A stretch of DNA of 64,000 bases from Whalleya microplaca (lineage: Eukaryota; Ascomycota; Sordariomycetes; Xylariales; Xylariaceae). The stretch is from NCBI GenBank assembly GCA_022497155.1, contig MU385712.1, positions 867,765-931,764 on the forward strand. Reading direction: 5' to 3'. Below the pieces are notes generated by a model that made no database searches, was not told where the DNA came from, and worked only from the letters and a program-made list of their open reading frames with translations. Position 1 is the first letter of the stretch, and each line of letters begins with the position of its first letter. The position numbers were made by a program, and so were the translations under genes. Positions 47,303 to 59,283 of this stretch are shown here, piece by piece.

Positions 47303-48494
47303 ATGGAGAACCCCTCAGTCGTGCTCTATGGCCCTCTTAAGGCCGATGTCGAGGATAGACCTATTCCAGCTATCGATGAAGTGAATGATGTGATCATCCG
47401 CATTGCATACGTCGGAGTTTGTGGAAGTGATGTACGTGTCTGATATCTGATCGTAAACTGCTTTAGAACACACCTTCGAGCTATTTCCAAACGATGATCT
47501 TACACGTTGCTAATTATCGCCTAAGGTCCATTTTTGGAACCATGGCGGCGTTCGCTGGAAGGCCACAGAACCCTTAGTGATGGGCCATGAAGCATCCGGC
47601 ATCGTACACGCCGTTGGGCCAGGAGTCACCTCCCTGGTTCCCGGTGACCGCGTTACACTCGAACCGGGTATTCCGTGCCGGAAATGTCGAGATTGCAAGG
47701 CTGGGCATTATAACCGATGTCCTAGGATGGTTTTTGCGGCTAGCCCTCCTTATCATGGGACGCTCACAAGGTACTATCCCACGTCGGCAGACTTCTGCTA
47801 CAAGATACCTGACAGTATGTCGCTGGAGGAAGCCACCTTGATAGAGCCGCTAGCTGTTGGCGTCCATGCTGTCCGACTGGCTGCTGTCCAACCCGGAAAT
47901 AAAGTGGTTGTGTTTGGTGCTGGTACGGTAGGCCTGTTCTGCGCTGCGGTGGCCAGGGATTTCGGGGCCTCCGTTGTGTTGTCGGTGGACATCTTGGAGA
48001 GCAAACTGTCTTTTGCCAAGGAATTCATAGGACCTAACGTTGGGAGAACGGCTACGCCGGATTTATCGCTTCCACCAGAGAAGAATGCTCGCCAACTAAT
48101 TGAAATGCATGACCTCGGAGATGGTGCTGACGTGGTTATCGATGCATCTGGGGCAGAGTCGTCTGTAAATACTGGCATCTATGTGCTGCGACCTGGTGGT
48201 GTTTATGTTCAGGTTGGTATGGGGAAAAGGAAGATCGAGTTTCCAATTGCAGAGGTTTGTGAACGGGAAATATCCCTCAAGGGCTCATTTCGTTATGGCG
48301 CAGGGGATTTTGAGATGGCAGTAGGTCTCGTCAAAAGAGGGACCATAATCTTGAAGTCCCTAGTAAGCAATATATTCTCGTTCAAGGAAGCGCCAGAGGC
48401 CTGGAAGGCCACTGGACTTGGTGTGGGAATCAAGAATCTGATTCAAGGACCTGGAATTGTATTAGATCACAAAGCTTCTGAACAAAATGACTAG
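47303..48494 (+). CDS. Zinc-dependent polyol dehydrogenase (xylitol / sorbitol dehydrogenase)
   Basis: Medium-chain dehydrogenase of 365 aa in two exons (47303-47431, 47526-48494) with a 94-nt intron (GTACGT..CTAAG) that rejoins GVCGSD to VHFWNHGGV. Catalytic zinc ligands are Cys40, the His of the GHEASG block and its Glu. The structural-zinc lobe is intact (CRKCRDCKAGHYNRC). The cofactor fold VVFGAGTVGLFCAA ends in VDI, where the Asp suggests NAD+ rather than NADP+. It oxidises xylitol or sorbitol to the ketose in the cytosol. The acceptor is AAG, which is less common, but protein homology fixes it. Confidence 0.93.
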
Positions 48495-48972
48495 TATGTA
48501 TGAAACAGTAGCAGGGAAATGTATGCCTTCTGTTTCTACCGTGTCTATCAAATGCGAACAATCCCCTACATGCATCACGACTGTACAATGAAATCAATGC
48601 TTCATATAACTCTTCCGGAATTTACATTCCCTCTACGAGGCTTTTCTTATCCTAGGGGCTTCAAGCCGCTTCAAGTCATGCTCTGGCGGTCAATGTTTCC
48701 CATTTAGGGGTTCAGGGAGCGGGATATCCTATCATAAAGGCTCCCTAACCAAACTCAATAAATTAATTCTTGCTATTTGATTCGGTGTATATGATGAATT
48801 ACTGCATATAAGTTCTATCCCATCGTACCTCAAGCTCCTGAAGCATTGCTATGATAATTGATGTTTCCTTGCTTCACCTATATGTATGAAAACAGTGGCC
48901 AGAGAAATCACGAAAATACCAGATATCTTATAAGCTGCAGAATGAGAGAATAGAATTCGCAGACAGAAACGT
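48495..48972. other. Intergenic region without supported genes
   Basis: This 478-bp region lies between converging genes. Nothing was recognised. Confidence 0.4.
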
Positions 48973-50265
48973 CTAGCTTGTTTCACTTGTGGGATATTTC
49001 CAAGCCTGATTCGAGACCCAAGCTTGGTAACCGCCCAAAGCTAATGCAGCCATCCCAAGTACGAGAGCGACGAGCACGCCCAATGCTGTGGCTATCATCG
49101 CATATCGCCTACCACTACGCCGCTCGATCCAGGTTTCAAACCAGCCTCGCGGGCGCGGGTTTTGCAGTTCTTCGTACAGATCCTTCATGCGTCTGCTGAA
49201 GTATTTATACGTGATGCGTTCTTCGTCATCGCGAGTGATTGAAAAGTCACATGCAACGGCTATGTCAGGGTCAAAACCCGAGTCATTGATTAGCGATTGG
49301 AGTAGAAGAACCGAGGCCGAATCCCAGAGCAGGAAAAGAATCTTCTGAGAGGTAAAGAGTGTCTCGAGAATAAGTGAACGCGGGAGTGCTCCGCTGTTAA
49401 ATGCATTAGTCCCTCAGGAAGAACTCGATCAGACGCCGACTTACAGCTTTAGAGACTGGGCGAGAGTCAGCTCTTCCTCGTAGTCTTTCGTAAGTCGCAG
49501 TTGTTCTTTTAGAAAAGAGGTATGATGAAAGACTGATAATATATTGCTGATTGGATCATATCGTAAATGGTTTGTAAGATCGTTGGTCCCTTGTATCTTA
49601 AGCCCGGTCGCTTTTTTAAGCTTCACAGCAGTGGTTGCAGGTGAATTTGGGTCAAGAAACGATGGTTCCTCGATATGTTCATCTGATAAATGAACCTTCC
49701 GAGGTAGAATTAGAGATACGTATTGACAGAAGCTTGCTTTGCTTCTCCAAGGTATCCTGTTGGTGCCTTGTTCCAGGAGCATGATGGAAGAGCTCTGTGG
49801 TCCGCAATTTATCATAGTCATAGTACTAACAGCCAAGTCCAAAGTTCCATTAGAGTTATCAGCGCCTATGGATATGGTATCTATCAGCTCCGACTTAGTG
49901 ATATCGGGGTTCCTCCTAATGATTGATATCACCCTTGCAATATCATCATGACTCCGGGGCGCTGAGTGGTCTGGGATATCAAGGGGTTCGTAAGACATGC
50001 ATAGCAACTTGTAGTGAGTAAAAAAATGGTCTAACTTCTCGCGTCGCTTCGATGAGCATTGAAAACCGTCACAAGGTCGTTCAGTCATGCTTGCACATGC
50101 CTGGCAGAGTGGCCATGACCAAAGTGCCGAGCCTAGCCGCAGGAGTTGCTTTTCAGTCGGGCTAGGCAAAACCATTGGCCATGACAATTCCTGTGATATG
50201 AACATAATATCTTCTAATGAACTATCTTTAGTTATAGATCGATGTGTTGTAATCAAGGGAAACAT
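48973..50265 (-). CDS. Hypothetical membrane-anchored protein of a fungal-specific family
   Basis: Protein of 413 aa in two exons (49445-50265, 48973-49393) with a 51-nt intron (GTAAGT..AACAG) that joins QSLKL to GALPRSL. The N-terminal third has Cys pairs (CQACASM, CDGFQC). The middle holds KKATGLKIQGTNDLTNHLRY and the HHTSFLKEQL pattern seen in many unnamed fungal proteins. The C-terminus has GWFETWIERRSG followed by one membrane span (MIATALGVLVALVLGMAALA). It is divergent from the peptidase-CorA-like gene and may be functionally tied to it, since both end in membrane segments. I cannot give a function. Confidence 0.85.
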
Positions 50266-50591
50266 TTATCAAGATATTTGAAAGTTTTTCTTATCCCGCA
50301 GCATTCATAATCATCAACATCGGAATCTGCCTTGTTTTCGGTATTACCATGAAATCCGCCTTGGGCGTCAATTGATATTCGATTGATTGGTTCCGCCGAT
50401 GCAGGTCATTGTTGGCTCAGTGCATTAGCATAATTAGCATCAAATCAGTTGCGTGAATTGGTATAACGCCTCACTGTTCACCGAAAGTGAGGGGAAAAGC
50501 AGCCCGAACATTGATCAACTGATCAGATACCGTATTCACGAACGCTACATATGGCCAATTCATCAATATACCTTTGCATAGTAAACACCAG
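50266..50591. promoter_or_regulatory. Bidirectional promoter region between two membrane-protein genes
   Basis: This 326-bp gap separates the divergent starts of the genes at 50265 and 50592. No motif was fixed. Confidence 0.45.
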
Positions 50592-53500
50592 ATGGCTTCA
50601 ACGGCTAGCCTCCATGACTCGGCCTATTCTTCTGCTACCTCCTTAGCTCCTCGTAGACTTGGGACAGAGAGTTCTAGTCATGATGGCGGACAAAATATTC
50701 CTCAAGAGAACAACAGCGAAGCTCGGGGCGGACCTAGAGCCTTGGCCAGAACGATATCAGGTATCTCGTTCCTGGCAAAGCGTGTTCCTAGAGAGGCAAA
50801 CCTCAAGCTGCAAGCTTTCAAGCTTACATTTGGAGCTGCTTTGGCTCATCATTTGAAAACCACGGCCGATTCTAATTCTCCCTTAAACCAAGCTGTCGTG
50901 GGTATTACTCTAAAGTTCGTTGGGAGTACTGAAGATGATGCAGTTCTCAGCTTCGTCATACAGTGCCATCCTAGACGAGAGAAACAAGTTGATCGCTTCC
51001 TTAAGGACAAAAGACTCGCGATCGAATCATTCTCCGTATTCAACAAGGACCTCACTTTGACGAGAATTCGAGTAATAGGGGTTCCGACCCTGACCTCCTC
51101 TGTACATTTCAGCCGACGCGATTACACATATCCTTCTTCATACTATGCGGGAAGTCCACTACGCCTTGAGAGCGCTATCGTTTCGAATCAATTCAACGAA
51201 GCTACTCTGGGTGGGTTTATCGGACTCCAATGTTACTGCGGTAGTTGGGAGTTGTTTGGACTCACAATAGGGCATGTGATACCTGCCAATTCATTGCAAA
51301 GATGGCGCCCTCGCTTTAACGAGCTTCGAGATGACGGGAGTAGGATTGGTGGTCAACTAGGAAACCATACAGACACACGCGGAGTCAGCTCTGAGATCCC
51401 GTCTGATGTTGGAGCTGAGGTTCCCATAATTCAACAACGCTCTTCTATTTGTCCTAAGAACATTGATTCCAAGGTACCAAGATCTCCTCAACTAGGTCCT
51501 ATGGGAGGGGGCTCAGCGCAGGATGACAGTGTCTCAGACAAAGTCACTCCAGGGTCTTTAGTGGGAGGCACGTCAAGTGCTACAGAAGTGTGCAACTCAC
51601 AGCCATGGTTCCTGGAACCCGAGGATTTGTTGCACCTCAGTCATATAAGATTGAACGACAATCGCTCAAAATATCCCAACAAATGCCTCGAAAATGACAG
51701 TCTCGCGCGAATGAAGGAAGACGTCATTGATTTCCCGCGGAATGAATCCCTAGTGGAATGCCACCACCCACTTCACGAGGTAGTATTTGCCAGGTCGACG
51801 GACAACAGCGAGACTACAGATTTTGTTAATCTCGATTGGGCACTGTTGAATTGTCCAGGTCTACAATCAGACCGGACGCCTGGGTTCCCTATTTCCAATC
51901 ATGCAATACTCAATGCTCTGGCAGAATCAGGTTTACAAGATCGATACTTAACTGATAGGCCTATTCTTCTCAACGAAACGCAAGGCTGCCCTGAGGTGAG
52001 CGTAACTGGGGAGAGCTCACTCCTCTTGATTTCTCCCACCCAGAATTTAACTAGTGTTTTGGCTGTCCAAGCAGAGAGCCTAGAAAGGGGCGATAGTGGT
52101 TCATGGCTAATCGGTGAAAACTGCGATGTGTACGGTCATGTCGTGGCTATTGACGCTTTTGGGGATGAAATGATGGTCCCGATGCAGGAAATCCTTCAGG
52201 ATATCCAGTCAAAGCTAGATGCTCTAGCAGTCCAACTTCCACGCGATTTGAATGTACGTTTCTTACCTGAGACTGTCATCAGAAAACTGTTCCGCCAGAG
52301 CCCTCAGTCGTTGCGTCCAGAGACCATAGTAGCGGATGCTCCTATCTCCTTACGCCTATTGGATAACACAGCACCAAATCGAATAGGCCCAAGACCGAAT
52401 GTGCAACCGGTAAAGAATGACGTAAAAACGAGACAGAAGAACCGATTCAAATTGACCAAACGTACAGGGATAAACTATCCAGGGCAAGCCTACGCACAGG
52501 CTGCCCAGAGTCATGTCCCACCATCGACATCCTCTTTAGCGTTCCAAGATTGCATGGATCTCGGAGATCGCTTCGTCATGTCACCAATACTAGATGCGGC
52601 TGAAATGCTGCCAGGCCAGCCGATCATTAGGGAACCTACCTCTGTACATACAGTATCCATACACACATACCGAGGAGATGGTAGCACTAGCAAATGTGAT
52701 GTGAGGTCCTTGGACGTACTGGATACAAAGCTACAGGCAGTTTTCAATGAAGAAGCAGTCGGCACACTTGTCTTCCTCCGCGGACACCAGCCAGTTGAGT
52801 GGCTGAACACAATAGGGGCAAAGCTCGCGGTAGATCCTGAGTACTACAGGCGACATCTGGACTCCAATTTATCTGCCGATGAATCAGGATATTCCATAGA
52901 TTTTAGGCTCCCGTTACTACCATCTACGAAGGAACAGATATTTCAACTCAGGGCAACTACTTTGGGTACTTATCGCTTCTCAGAGTATAATGTCAAAAGC
53001 AGCAGGGTCAAGCGTCTGTTAGAACTAAGAAAGAGGGGGATCACAGGTTTAACAGAGTATCTTCGCCGCCAGATGAAGGGGTATGGCCAACTGCCATCTA
53101 ACCTGTGTTCCATTTTCCGGAAGATATCTGTGCACGACGAAAGTCATTTTTCCGTTGAACAAACCATTTCGCTGTATACTAAGTTTAACAAACAAGGGTG
53201 GCTTGGTAAGTCCTCCAATTACCAATATATCAAGACTAATTACTTATAAGTGATAGGTATTGTTTGGCTAGATTTCGGCGTCGACGCGAGTGCAGTTACG
53301 AATGGAGAGTTCCTATCACAATGCTTGGAATGCGATGTCACGTCGACACAAGACTGGCCGACAGTGCAACCAATTGGAGCTGGCCATCAACAAAGAGATA
53401 CGTCCCAGCCATCGAGTTCCGGGACGAGTATCCCAAATAGCAGTGACCTGCTAGCTAACTACGGGAAATCCCTCGACCCTGAAGTTGTCGCAGTTGACGC

Positions 53501-54155
53501 ATATTACGCATTAAGCGAGTTATTCCGTTTCGCCGCGTCTTCCGAAGCCCAGTTCCTCAACTTCATGAACTCGTGGTTGCAGCGAGAAGTGGACCAAGCG
53601 CTTCTTTCCAGGAGCGCTATGGATATATCGCAGCTCACCTGGAACCTCGCACATGCTAAGCAGATAATGGACGCTCATATTCAGCAATTGGCCGACACTG
53701 TAGAGTTTATGGAGACGCGTGGATACGCATATTGGCCGCAGGCTTCACAACCGCGGCACAAAGCCACGGCTCACGAGATGGCGGAGCTCCTGAGAGTAGA
53801 CTACCAGCATCTCCATCGCCGTGCCTTGTTCATTCGTGAGAGGCTGGAATCCAGCATAACTGCACTGACGAACCAGGCAATGCTGGAGGAAGCATCCCGA
53901 GCCACGGTTCAATCCAAGAACATCAAGATTCTTACTCTGGTATCGCTCATCTTTCTGCCTCTTTCTTTTACCGCGTCGTTTTTAAGTATGAATGTGGTGG
54001 AATTCCACGATATTCATTTACGAATATGGCCAGTTACTGTGACTGCTACGTTCCTTCTCACTGGTCTGATCACTGGTTTTGCTTTGCTTGGCGGTGCGCT
54101 ATGGCGTAAAGTATCTTTGTCAATAGACAGATCCGGTATGCAGGTAGGTGGATAG
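50592..54155 (+). CDS. Trypsin-fold peptidase-like region fused to a CorA-like transmembrane domain
   Basis: Protein of 1170 aa in two exons (50592-53205, 53257-54155) with a 51-nt intron (GTAAGT..GATAG) joining GWLG to IVWLDFG. The first in-frame ATG is 50592. About residues 190-560 carry a trypsin-like triad in order: His in GLTIGHVIP, Asp in NLDWALLN and Ser in ERGDSGSWL. Next is the domain seen in fungal CorA-like proteins (VGTLVFLRGHQPVEWLNTIG and the PEYYRRHLD block). The tail has a long helix region (QSKNIKILTLVSLIFLPLSF), a first span ending in FLSMNV where GMN is usual in CorA, and a second span (TVTATFLLTGLITGFALLGG). It is probably an intracellular membrane protein with a signalling or defence role rather than a proven Mg2+ channel. 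Confidence 0.88.
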
Positions 54156-55530
54156 CGAGAGGCCCAAAAGGTGATATATTAGGGATGGAGGTATTAGAGA
54201 CAGCTAGCTAGATCTTCTTTATTTGATATGCCGAGACGCTTTAACCACCTCACACCCGAGAAATCCCATTCAAGTAGCTTAGTTTAATCAATTGAAGCTG
54301 GGATATTGCAATATTCACCCCATGTTGAAGACAGGAGATTCATATACTTGCGTTGGCTATTATGCTACAACACGCCTAAAGTATTTGAAGGCCGCCCGTA
54401 ATCCGTAAACCGATGGAAATTACGAGACTTATGCCGGTTGGATGTCCAGCTAATGTCTCGATAGAGCAGAATCTAGTAAAGTGATATTGTAATGTATATG
54501 AAGTGGTAACTATGCCCAGAGTCCAATGCCCTAGTTGATAGCCTAATAATGAAGATCCAAAGATCCAAAGAATATAGTAATGATTAAATAATGTATCACA
54601 GTTACAGTGTGTGCAAAGATCATTTAGGTGCTGCCGTGATCACTCTAGTAAAAATTGTGTAAAGATCTAAGATCCGAAGGATTTTCTAGTTACAAAAGAT
54701 CTCTTTTAAGCCTATGGATCTCGGAGCAATATATACCCCTATTATCGTGACATAATACCTATAAGAAAGATTGGTAGAATAATGAACATAAATATAGATG
54801 CTCCGATGATTTTAATTGTAGGTCTTCTACTTAAGTTTATAGATGCCAGGATCCTTCCAAAATGGGGCACCAGAACCACCGGCGTGTCCAGCTATCCTTC
54901 GCCCAGCGACTAGCAGTACGACTTGTGATCGGGACATTCCAGCTAAAACTAAACTTAGGATATCACGAGGCTTGGTTATATTTAACACGCTGCCTCCACT
55001 TACCGTATGGAGATGAGATGCGAACGGACACTTACGACAAGAGCATATTCTGCATAGAGCCTCAATGTTCCACAGCCGGGAAGTTACGAGATGCCTCTCC
55101 GCCAGTTTACCAGCGTGGATTGAAGCCTGCAGCGTGTGTAGAAGACAAATCAACGCGACGATATGCTGAAAGGACAGGTAGTGATCATGTTTTTGGATAC
55201 ACTGCACATATGTCAGTCTAGTTGAGATACCCCGAGCTTCATTGAGCGAAAAGCAAGGGCTTGAGGTTGCAATGCTGTTATGGTCATTCTACTGTAAGCC
55301 CCGCCTGTTGACTTCCGCATGGCATGAATACCAGTAGACAGGTAGCACACAGAGCATCAGACCACGGATACCTAGACATTACCAATAACAATGTCGATCA
55401 TGTATTGAATGCTGATTATCAAAGACCCGTACTCCACGATGTTCGACACCTAACCTATACACACACACACAACCGCGGCCACCTTGCAGCCCCCGCACTG
55501 GCCCATTCGATTGATGGATTGATTGGTTGA
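54156..55530. other. Intergenic region with solo LTR-like insert
   Basis: This 1.4-kb region lies between convergent genes and includes the family C copy at 54594-54752. Frames at 54827-55221 on both strands lack domains. Confidence 0.45.
54594..54752. repeat. 159-bp solo LTR-like repeat, family C, copy 2
   Basis: It differs from 9560-9717 at only a few bases, mostly transitions plus an extra A. It is flanked by TAATG (54589-54593) and TAATA (54753-54757), a 5-bp duplication with one mismatch. Orientation is the same as copy 1. Confidence 0.8.
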
Positions 55531-57226
55531 TTATACGTCAACGAGGTTCTCCTCCTGGGCGGCAGTATCCTTGACGCCCTTGTCGCTCCTCTCCTTCTCC
55601 TTGCCCTTGCCCTTGCGCTCGGCGGCCGAGCGCTGGTAGAACTCCTGGATGACCTTGGCGGGGATGCGGTTGAGCAGCTCCTTGGGGAAGATGCGCAGCA
55701 GGCCCCAGGCGATGTCGAGCGAGTCGAAGATGGAGCGCTGCTCGTAGGCGCCCTGCGCGACGAACTGCCGCTCGAACTTGTCCAGGAACTCGAGCGACAG
55801 CTTGTCCTCGGCCGACAGCGCCTCCTCGCCCACCACCGCCTTCATCGCCGCCGCGTCGCGCCCGATCGCGTACTTGGCGTACAGCTGGTTGGACACGTCG
55901 CCGTGGTCCTTGCGCGTCATGCCCTCGCCGATGGCGGACTTCATCAGCCGGGACAGCGACGGCAGCACGTTGATCGGCGGGTAGATGCCACGGTTGTAGA
56001 GCTGACGGTCTACGAAGATCTGGCCCTCCGTGATGTAGCCCGTCAAGTCGGGGATGGGATGCGTGATGTCGTCGTTCGGCATGGTCAAAATGGGAATTTG
56101 CGTGATGGAGCCATTGCGTCCCGTGACACGACCGGCTCGTTCGTAGATGGTGGACAAATCAGTGTACATGTAACCGGGGAAACCACGTCGACCGGGCACT
56201 TCTTCGCGAGCGGCCGAGACTTCTCGAAGGGCGTCGCAGTAAGCAGACAGATCGGTAAGAATGACTAGAACGTGCTTTTCGAGCTGGTAGGCATAGTATT
56301 CGGCGGTAGTAAGAGCAAGACGCGGCGTAATGATACGTTCGATTCTGCTTCTCGTTAGCGACGCACTTTAGAGATAGGAAGGCGACAGCCACGTACGTAG
56401 GATCGTTTGCAAGGTTGAGGAAAAGTGTGACACGCTCCAGACTTCCGTTCTCCTCGAAATCGCGCGTGAAAAATCTGGCCGTTTCCAAGTTGACACCCAT
56501 GGCACCAAAAACAATAGAGAAATTCTCCTCGTGGTCGTCGTGTACACCCTTGTTTGTAACACCCTTTTGCTTGACCAAGCCAGCTTGTCGACAAATCTGG
56601 GCGGCAATTTCGTTGTGTGGTAAACCAGCCGCAGAGAAGATAGGAATCTTCTGCCCTCGAGCGATCGAGTTCATGGTGTCGATGGTCGAGATACCGGTCG
56701 AGATCATTTCTTCGGGATATTCCTAGGCATGGTCAGCCTGAATCGGCTAACATGGTGATATATGGGGGGAACGTACTCTTGAGAAGGGGTTGATAGGACT
56801 GCCGTTGATGTCTAGGTAGTCCTCCGCCAACACTTTAGGTCCCTTGTCGATGGCCCTGCCAGATCCATCGAAAATACGTCCCAGCATATCTTCTGACACG
56901 CCCAGCTTTAAGCTCTGCCCGGTGAACTCGACCTTGGTTTTCTTGACGTCGATACCCGATGTGCCCTCGAAAACCTGCACGACGGCTCGGTTGCCTGTCC
57001 ATGATTAGAAGCGAACTTGGGATACGTAGCAGCTTGCAGTGCGCTCACCTCGTGCCTCGAGGACTTGACCTGACCTCTCGGTGCCATCAGGTAGGGTCAG
57101 CGTTACAATCTCGTTATAACGGGGGAATTTGACATCTTCCAGGATAACCAGTGGTCCATTTACACCACCGACAGTGTTGTACCGAATCCTGGGTACGATG
57201 GAATATGACGGCTCTCGGGGATCCAT
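55531..57226 (-). CDS. VMA2: V-type proton ATPase subunit B
   Basis: Non-catalytic nucleotide-binding subunit of the V1 head of the vacuolar H+-ATPase. The 511-aa protein has four exons (57049-57226, 56777-56994, 56397-56722, 55531-56344) and introns of 54, 54 and 52 nt; all joins keep the highly conserved sequence (EARG/NRAVVQ, PFSR/EYPEEM, NDPT/IERIIT). Marks are [44 protein letters not shown] and the [20 protein letters not shown] block. The Lys/Glu-rich tail is normal for fungi. The third base position becomes very GC-rich in the last exon. Housekeeping gene. Confidence 0.97.
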
Positions 57227-57987
57227 GACGACGATGGTGAAGATGTCGATAACAAGGAAGGATTTGAGGTCGAGAGAGGTACGGCGAAGTTGAGGCTGGA
57301 AGACGGGGCAGCTCCTCTAGGCTTGCTAGGTGTGAAAGCTTATTACTGACGTAGGTAGAGCGAAACGGGCAACGATATTGAGCTGCAGCCAGCCACTTGC
57401 TGTTGACGTTGGATTGGAGTTGAAGCTCCAAGACCGGGGCCCGCTCGGGAGGGTCAGAGCTCTGCTCCAGATAAAGCTACTCAGCCACACCTGTTATCAA
57501 TCACCAGCCACATATGTCATCGCAACTGTGGTGGTGGTCTGTGCCCTCCACCTTAAAGTCAGGAATCTATTACCTAGTCACATTCACTTCTCCATCATTA
57601 ATACAACATCCACATACCCCTTCCCCCCCATACAACACAACCTACGCGTAAAATCACATGCTTCTTACGAACCTTGGTACCTCGCTAATGGGATTTTAAT
57701 TGGACTCTATATGTATCTAATCGAAATAATCTGCAAAAGGGTCACTGCTCAGTCTTCAACCGATTCCATACCTCTGTACGGAACTGTAGAACTTTGAATT
57801 ATGGTTTAATGGTTGTTGTGATATCGCCCACCAAAAGTTTATTCTTTGGCCACATAGAAATGCCCTGTGGAAATTCAACTAAGCAAAGCCTATATTACCG
57901 TAGCTCGTGTATTTAAAGTCTGCCAAATCCACTTGCAAGTTTTGAATTCTTTCTTCTTTAAGAAGAACAATAATATTATAACTAAAT
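57227..57987. promoter_or_regulatory. Upstream region of the V-ATPase B gene
   Basis: This 761-bp region contains the V-ATPase promoter and an AT-rich stretch. No other gene is supported. Confidence 0.4.
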
Positions 57988-58353
57988 CCTACACACCTGC
58001 GCAACCTCCACCCTCCACGGTGTCGTCTGCTACAACATCTAAAAAACACAATCCACTTCGCCCACTCCTGCATCATCAAAGTCGGACAAAGAGCACCCCG
58101 ACTCGAATACTAGCACCAAGAAAATTGATTCGAAGAACATAACGAAATAACAGATAGACGAGGTATTCCGTAACGTTGAGGAAGAGCGCGCTAAGATGAC
58201 CCCCGAGGAGGTACTCAAGAGGAACCCATGGATTAGTAAGTTATGATTCAAAGCACATTTTAATCAATTGCCAAACTAATATCTATAGAATACTGCAGGG
58301 AAGCCCCTCCAATCGCTGCTAATGAGGTGCCGGATCTTTGGGACGAAATTTGA
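57988..58353 (+). pseudogene. Broken small gene of unknown function
   Basis: Coding-like sequence is visible in pieces. A Pro/Ser/Thr-rich start (PAQPPPSTVSSATTSKK) shifts frame at a run of six A (58041-58046), then SSKSDKEHPDSNTSTKK runs to a TAA at 58148-58150. The same frame resumes as QIDEVFRNVEEERAKM and TPEEVLKRNPW. A 53-nt intron (58236-58288, GTAAGT..TATAG) leads to KYCREAPPIAANEVPDLWDE and a stop at 58351-58353. The TAA could instead be removed by an intron ending at AACAG (58153). No family recognised. Confidence 0.45.
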
Positions 58354-59068
58354 GACTGCAGCGATCATGCGTGGGCGGACTGGTTTGAGCCTTAGAAATA
58401 TACCTAGGTAATACTGACCAGTCAGCAGATATGCCCGTGCCGCATGTTCGATTTTGGTTCATAGATATCACTGTCAGTACTCATGTCTTCGGTCAAGGGA
58501 GCCAACGAAATCTAGGGCTTGATGCCTTAGCTCTCTAGTGGCGAAGCAGAGGAGCTTAATTATACCGTATATTGTCAAATATGGCAGCCAGCATAGGTTC
58601 TACAGAACTTCTCGACCACAGTCTAACGTGATTAGATTGAGGTGTGGCTCGGCACGGCTAACAAACGGACTACAAGGTCAGCCCAATGCGGTATTAAAAA
58701 AGAGTCTTACATCAGTTGGGGTGGGACAGGGAGAAACAAGCACACGCCATGCATTATGCAAGGGCAGCTGAACACAAAGTCAAACCTCCAAACTAGAACT
58801 AAAAATATTCTACTCGTAGGTACTTATAGCCTCGATCTCGGGCACCATATTGACCTCCTCGATTACGTTATTTCTCCGCCAAACAGGCTACAAGCCATGA
58901 TCTTGTTAAGCCACATGTAATATTATTCCGGTATATTTTTAAGGACTGTCCCATAGTCATTCGTTGTAATACTGTTAGCACTACCTCACCCTGACAGGCA
59001 TATTTATCATCATATTCAAAGCAATATAAAGCAAGTAGCTAGTTGCAGGAGGCTATTAACTTACTTTG
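58354..59068. other. Intergenic region before the retrotransposon block
   Basis: This is normal-composition DNA of 715 bp with no supported gene; the frames at 58538-58920 have no domain. The sharp rise in A+T begins only inside the left LTR further on. Confidence 0.4.
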
Positions 59069-59283
59069 TGTCACAGAGCCAGGCTCAGAGGTTATTATAG
59101 GGGCTGTTATAAGGGTCCACCGGATCAATAGTTACGCCGATCCGAGGCTCCATTAGGGTATTTAGGTGCCCTAGGCCTTCTTACATACAACTGGTTTTTT
59201 TTTCTCCTTAGAGCTTATAATAATAGTTAATTTAAAACCTTTTATTTAAAGCTGCGCGTTATTTTTTAATTGTAAGTGTGACA
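59069..59283 (+). repeat. Left LTR of the family A element
   Basis: This 215-bp LTR has TGTCACA/TGTGACA inverted ends. Its first 100 bp are almost unmutated relative to the solo copy, while the last part (from about 59190) is TA-shifted. Confidence 0.85.

Noticed and set aside
53250..54155. A separate gene encoding only the CorA-like tail
   Set aside because: Its apparent start is GTG inside a clear 51-nt intron, and splicing joins it in frame to the upstream exon.
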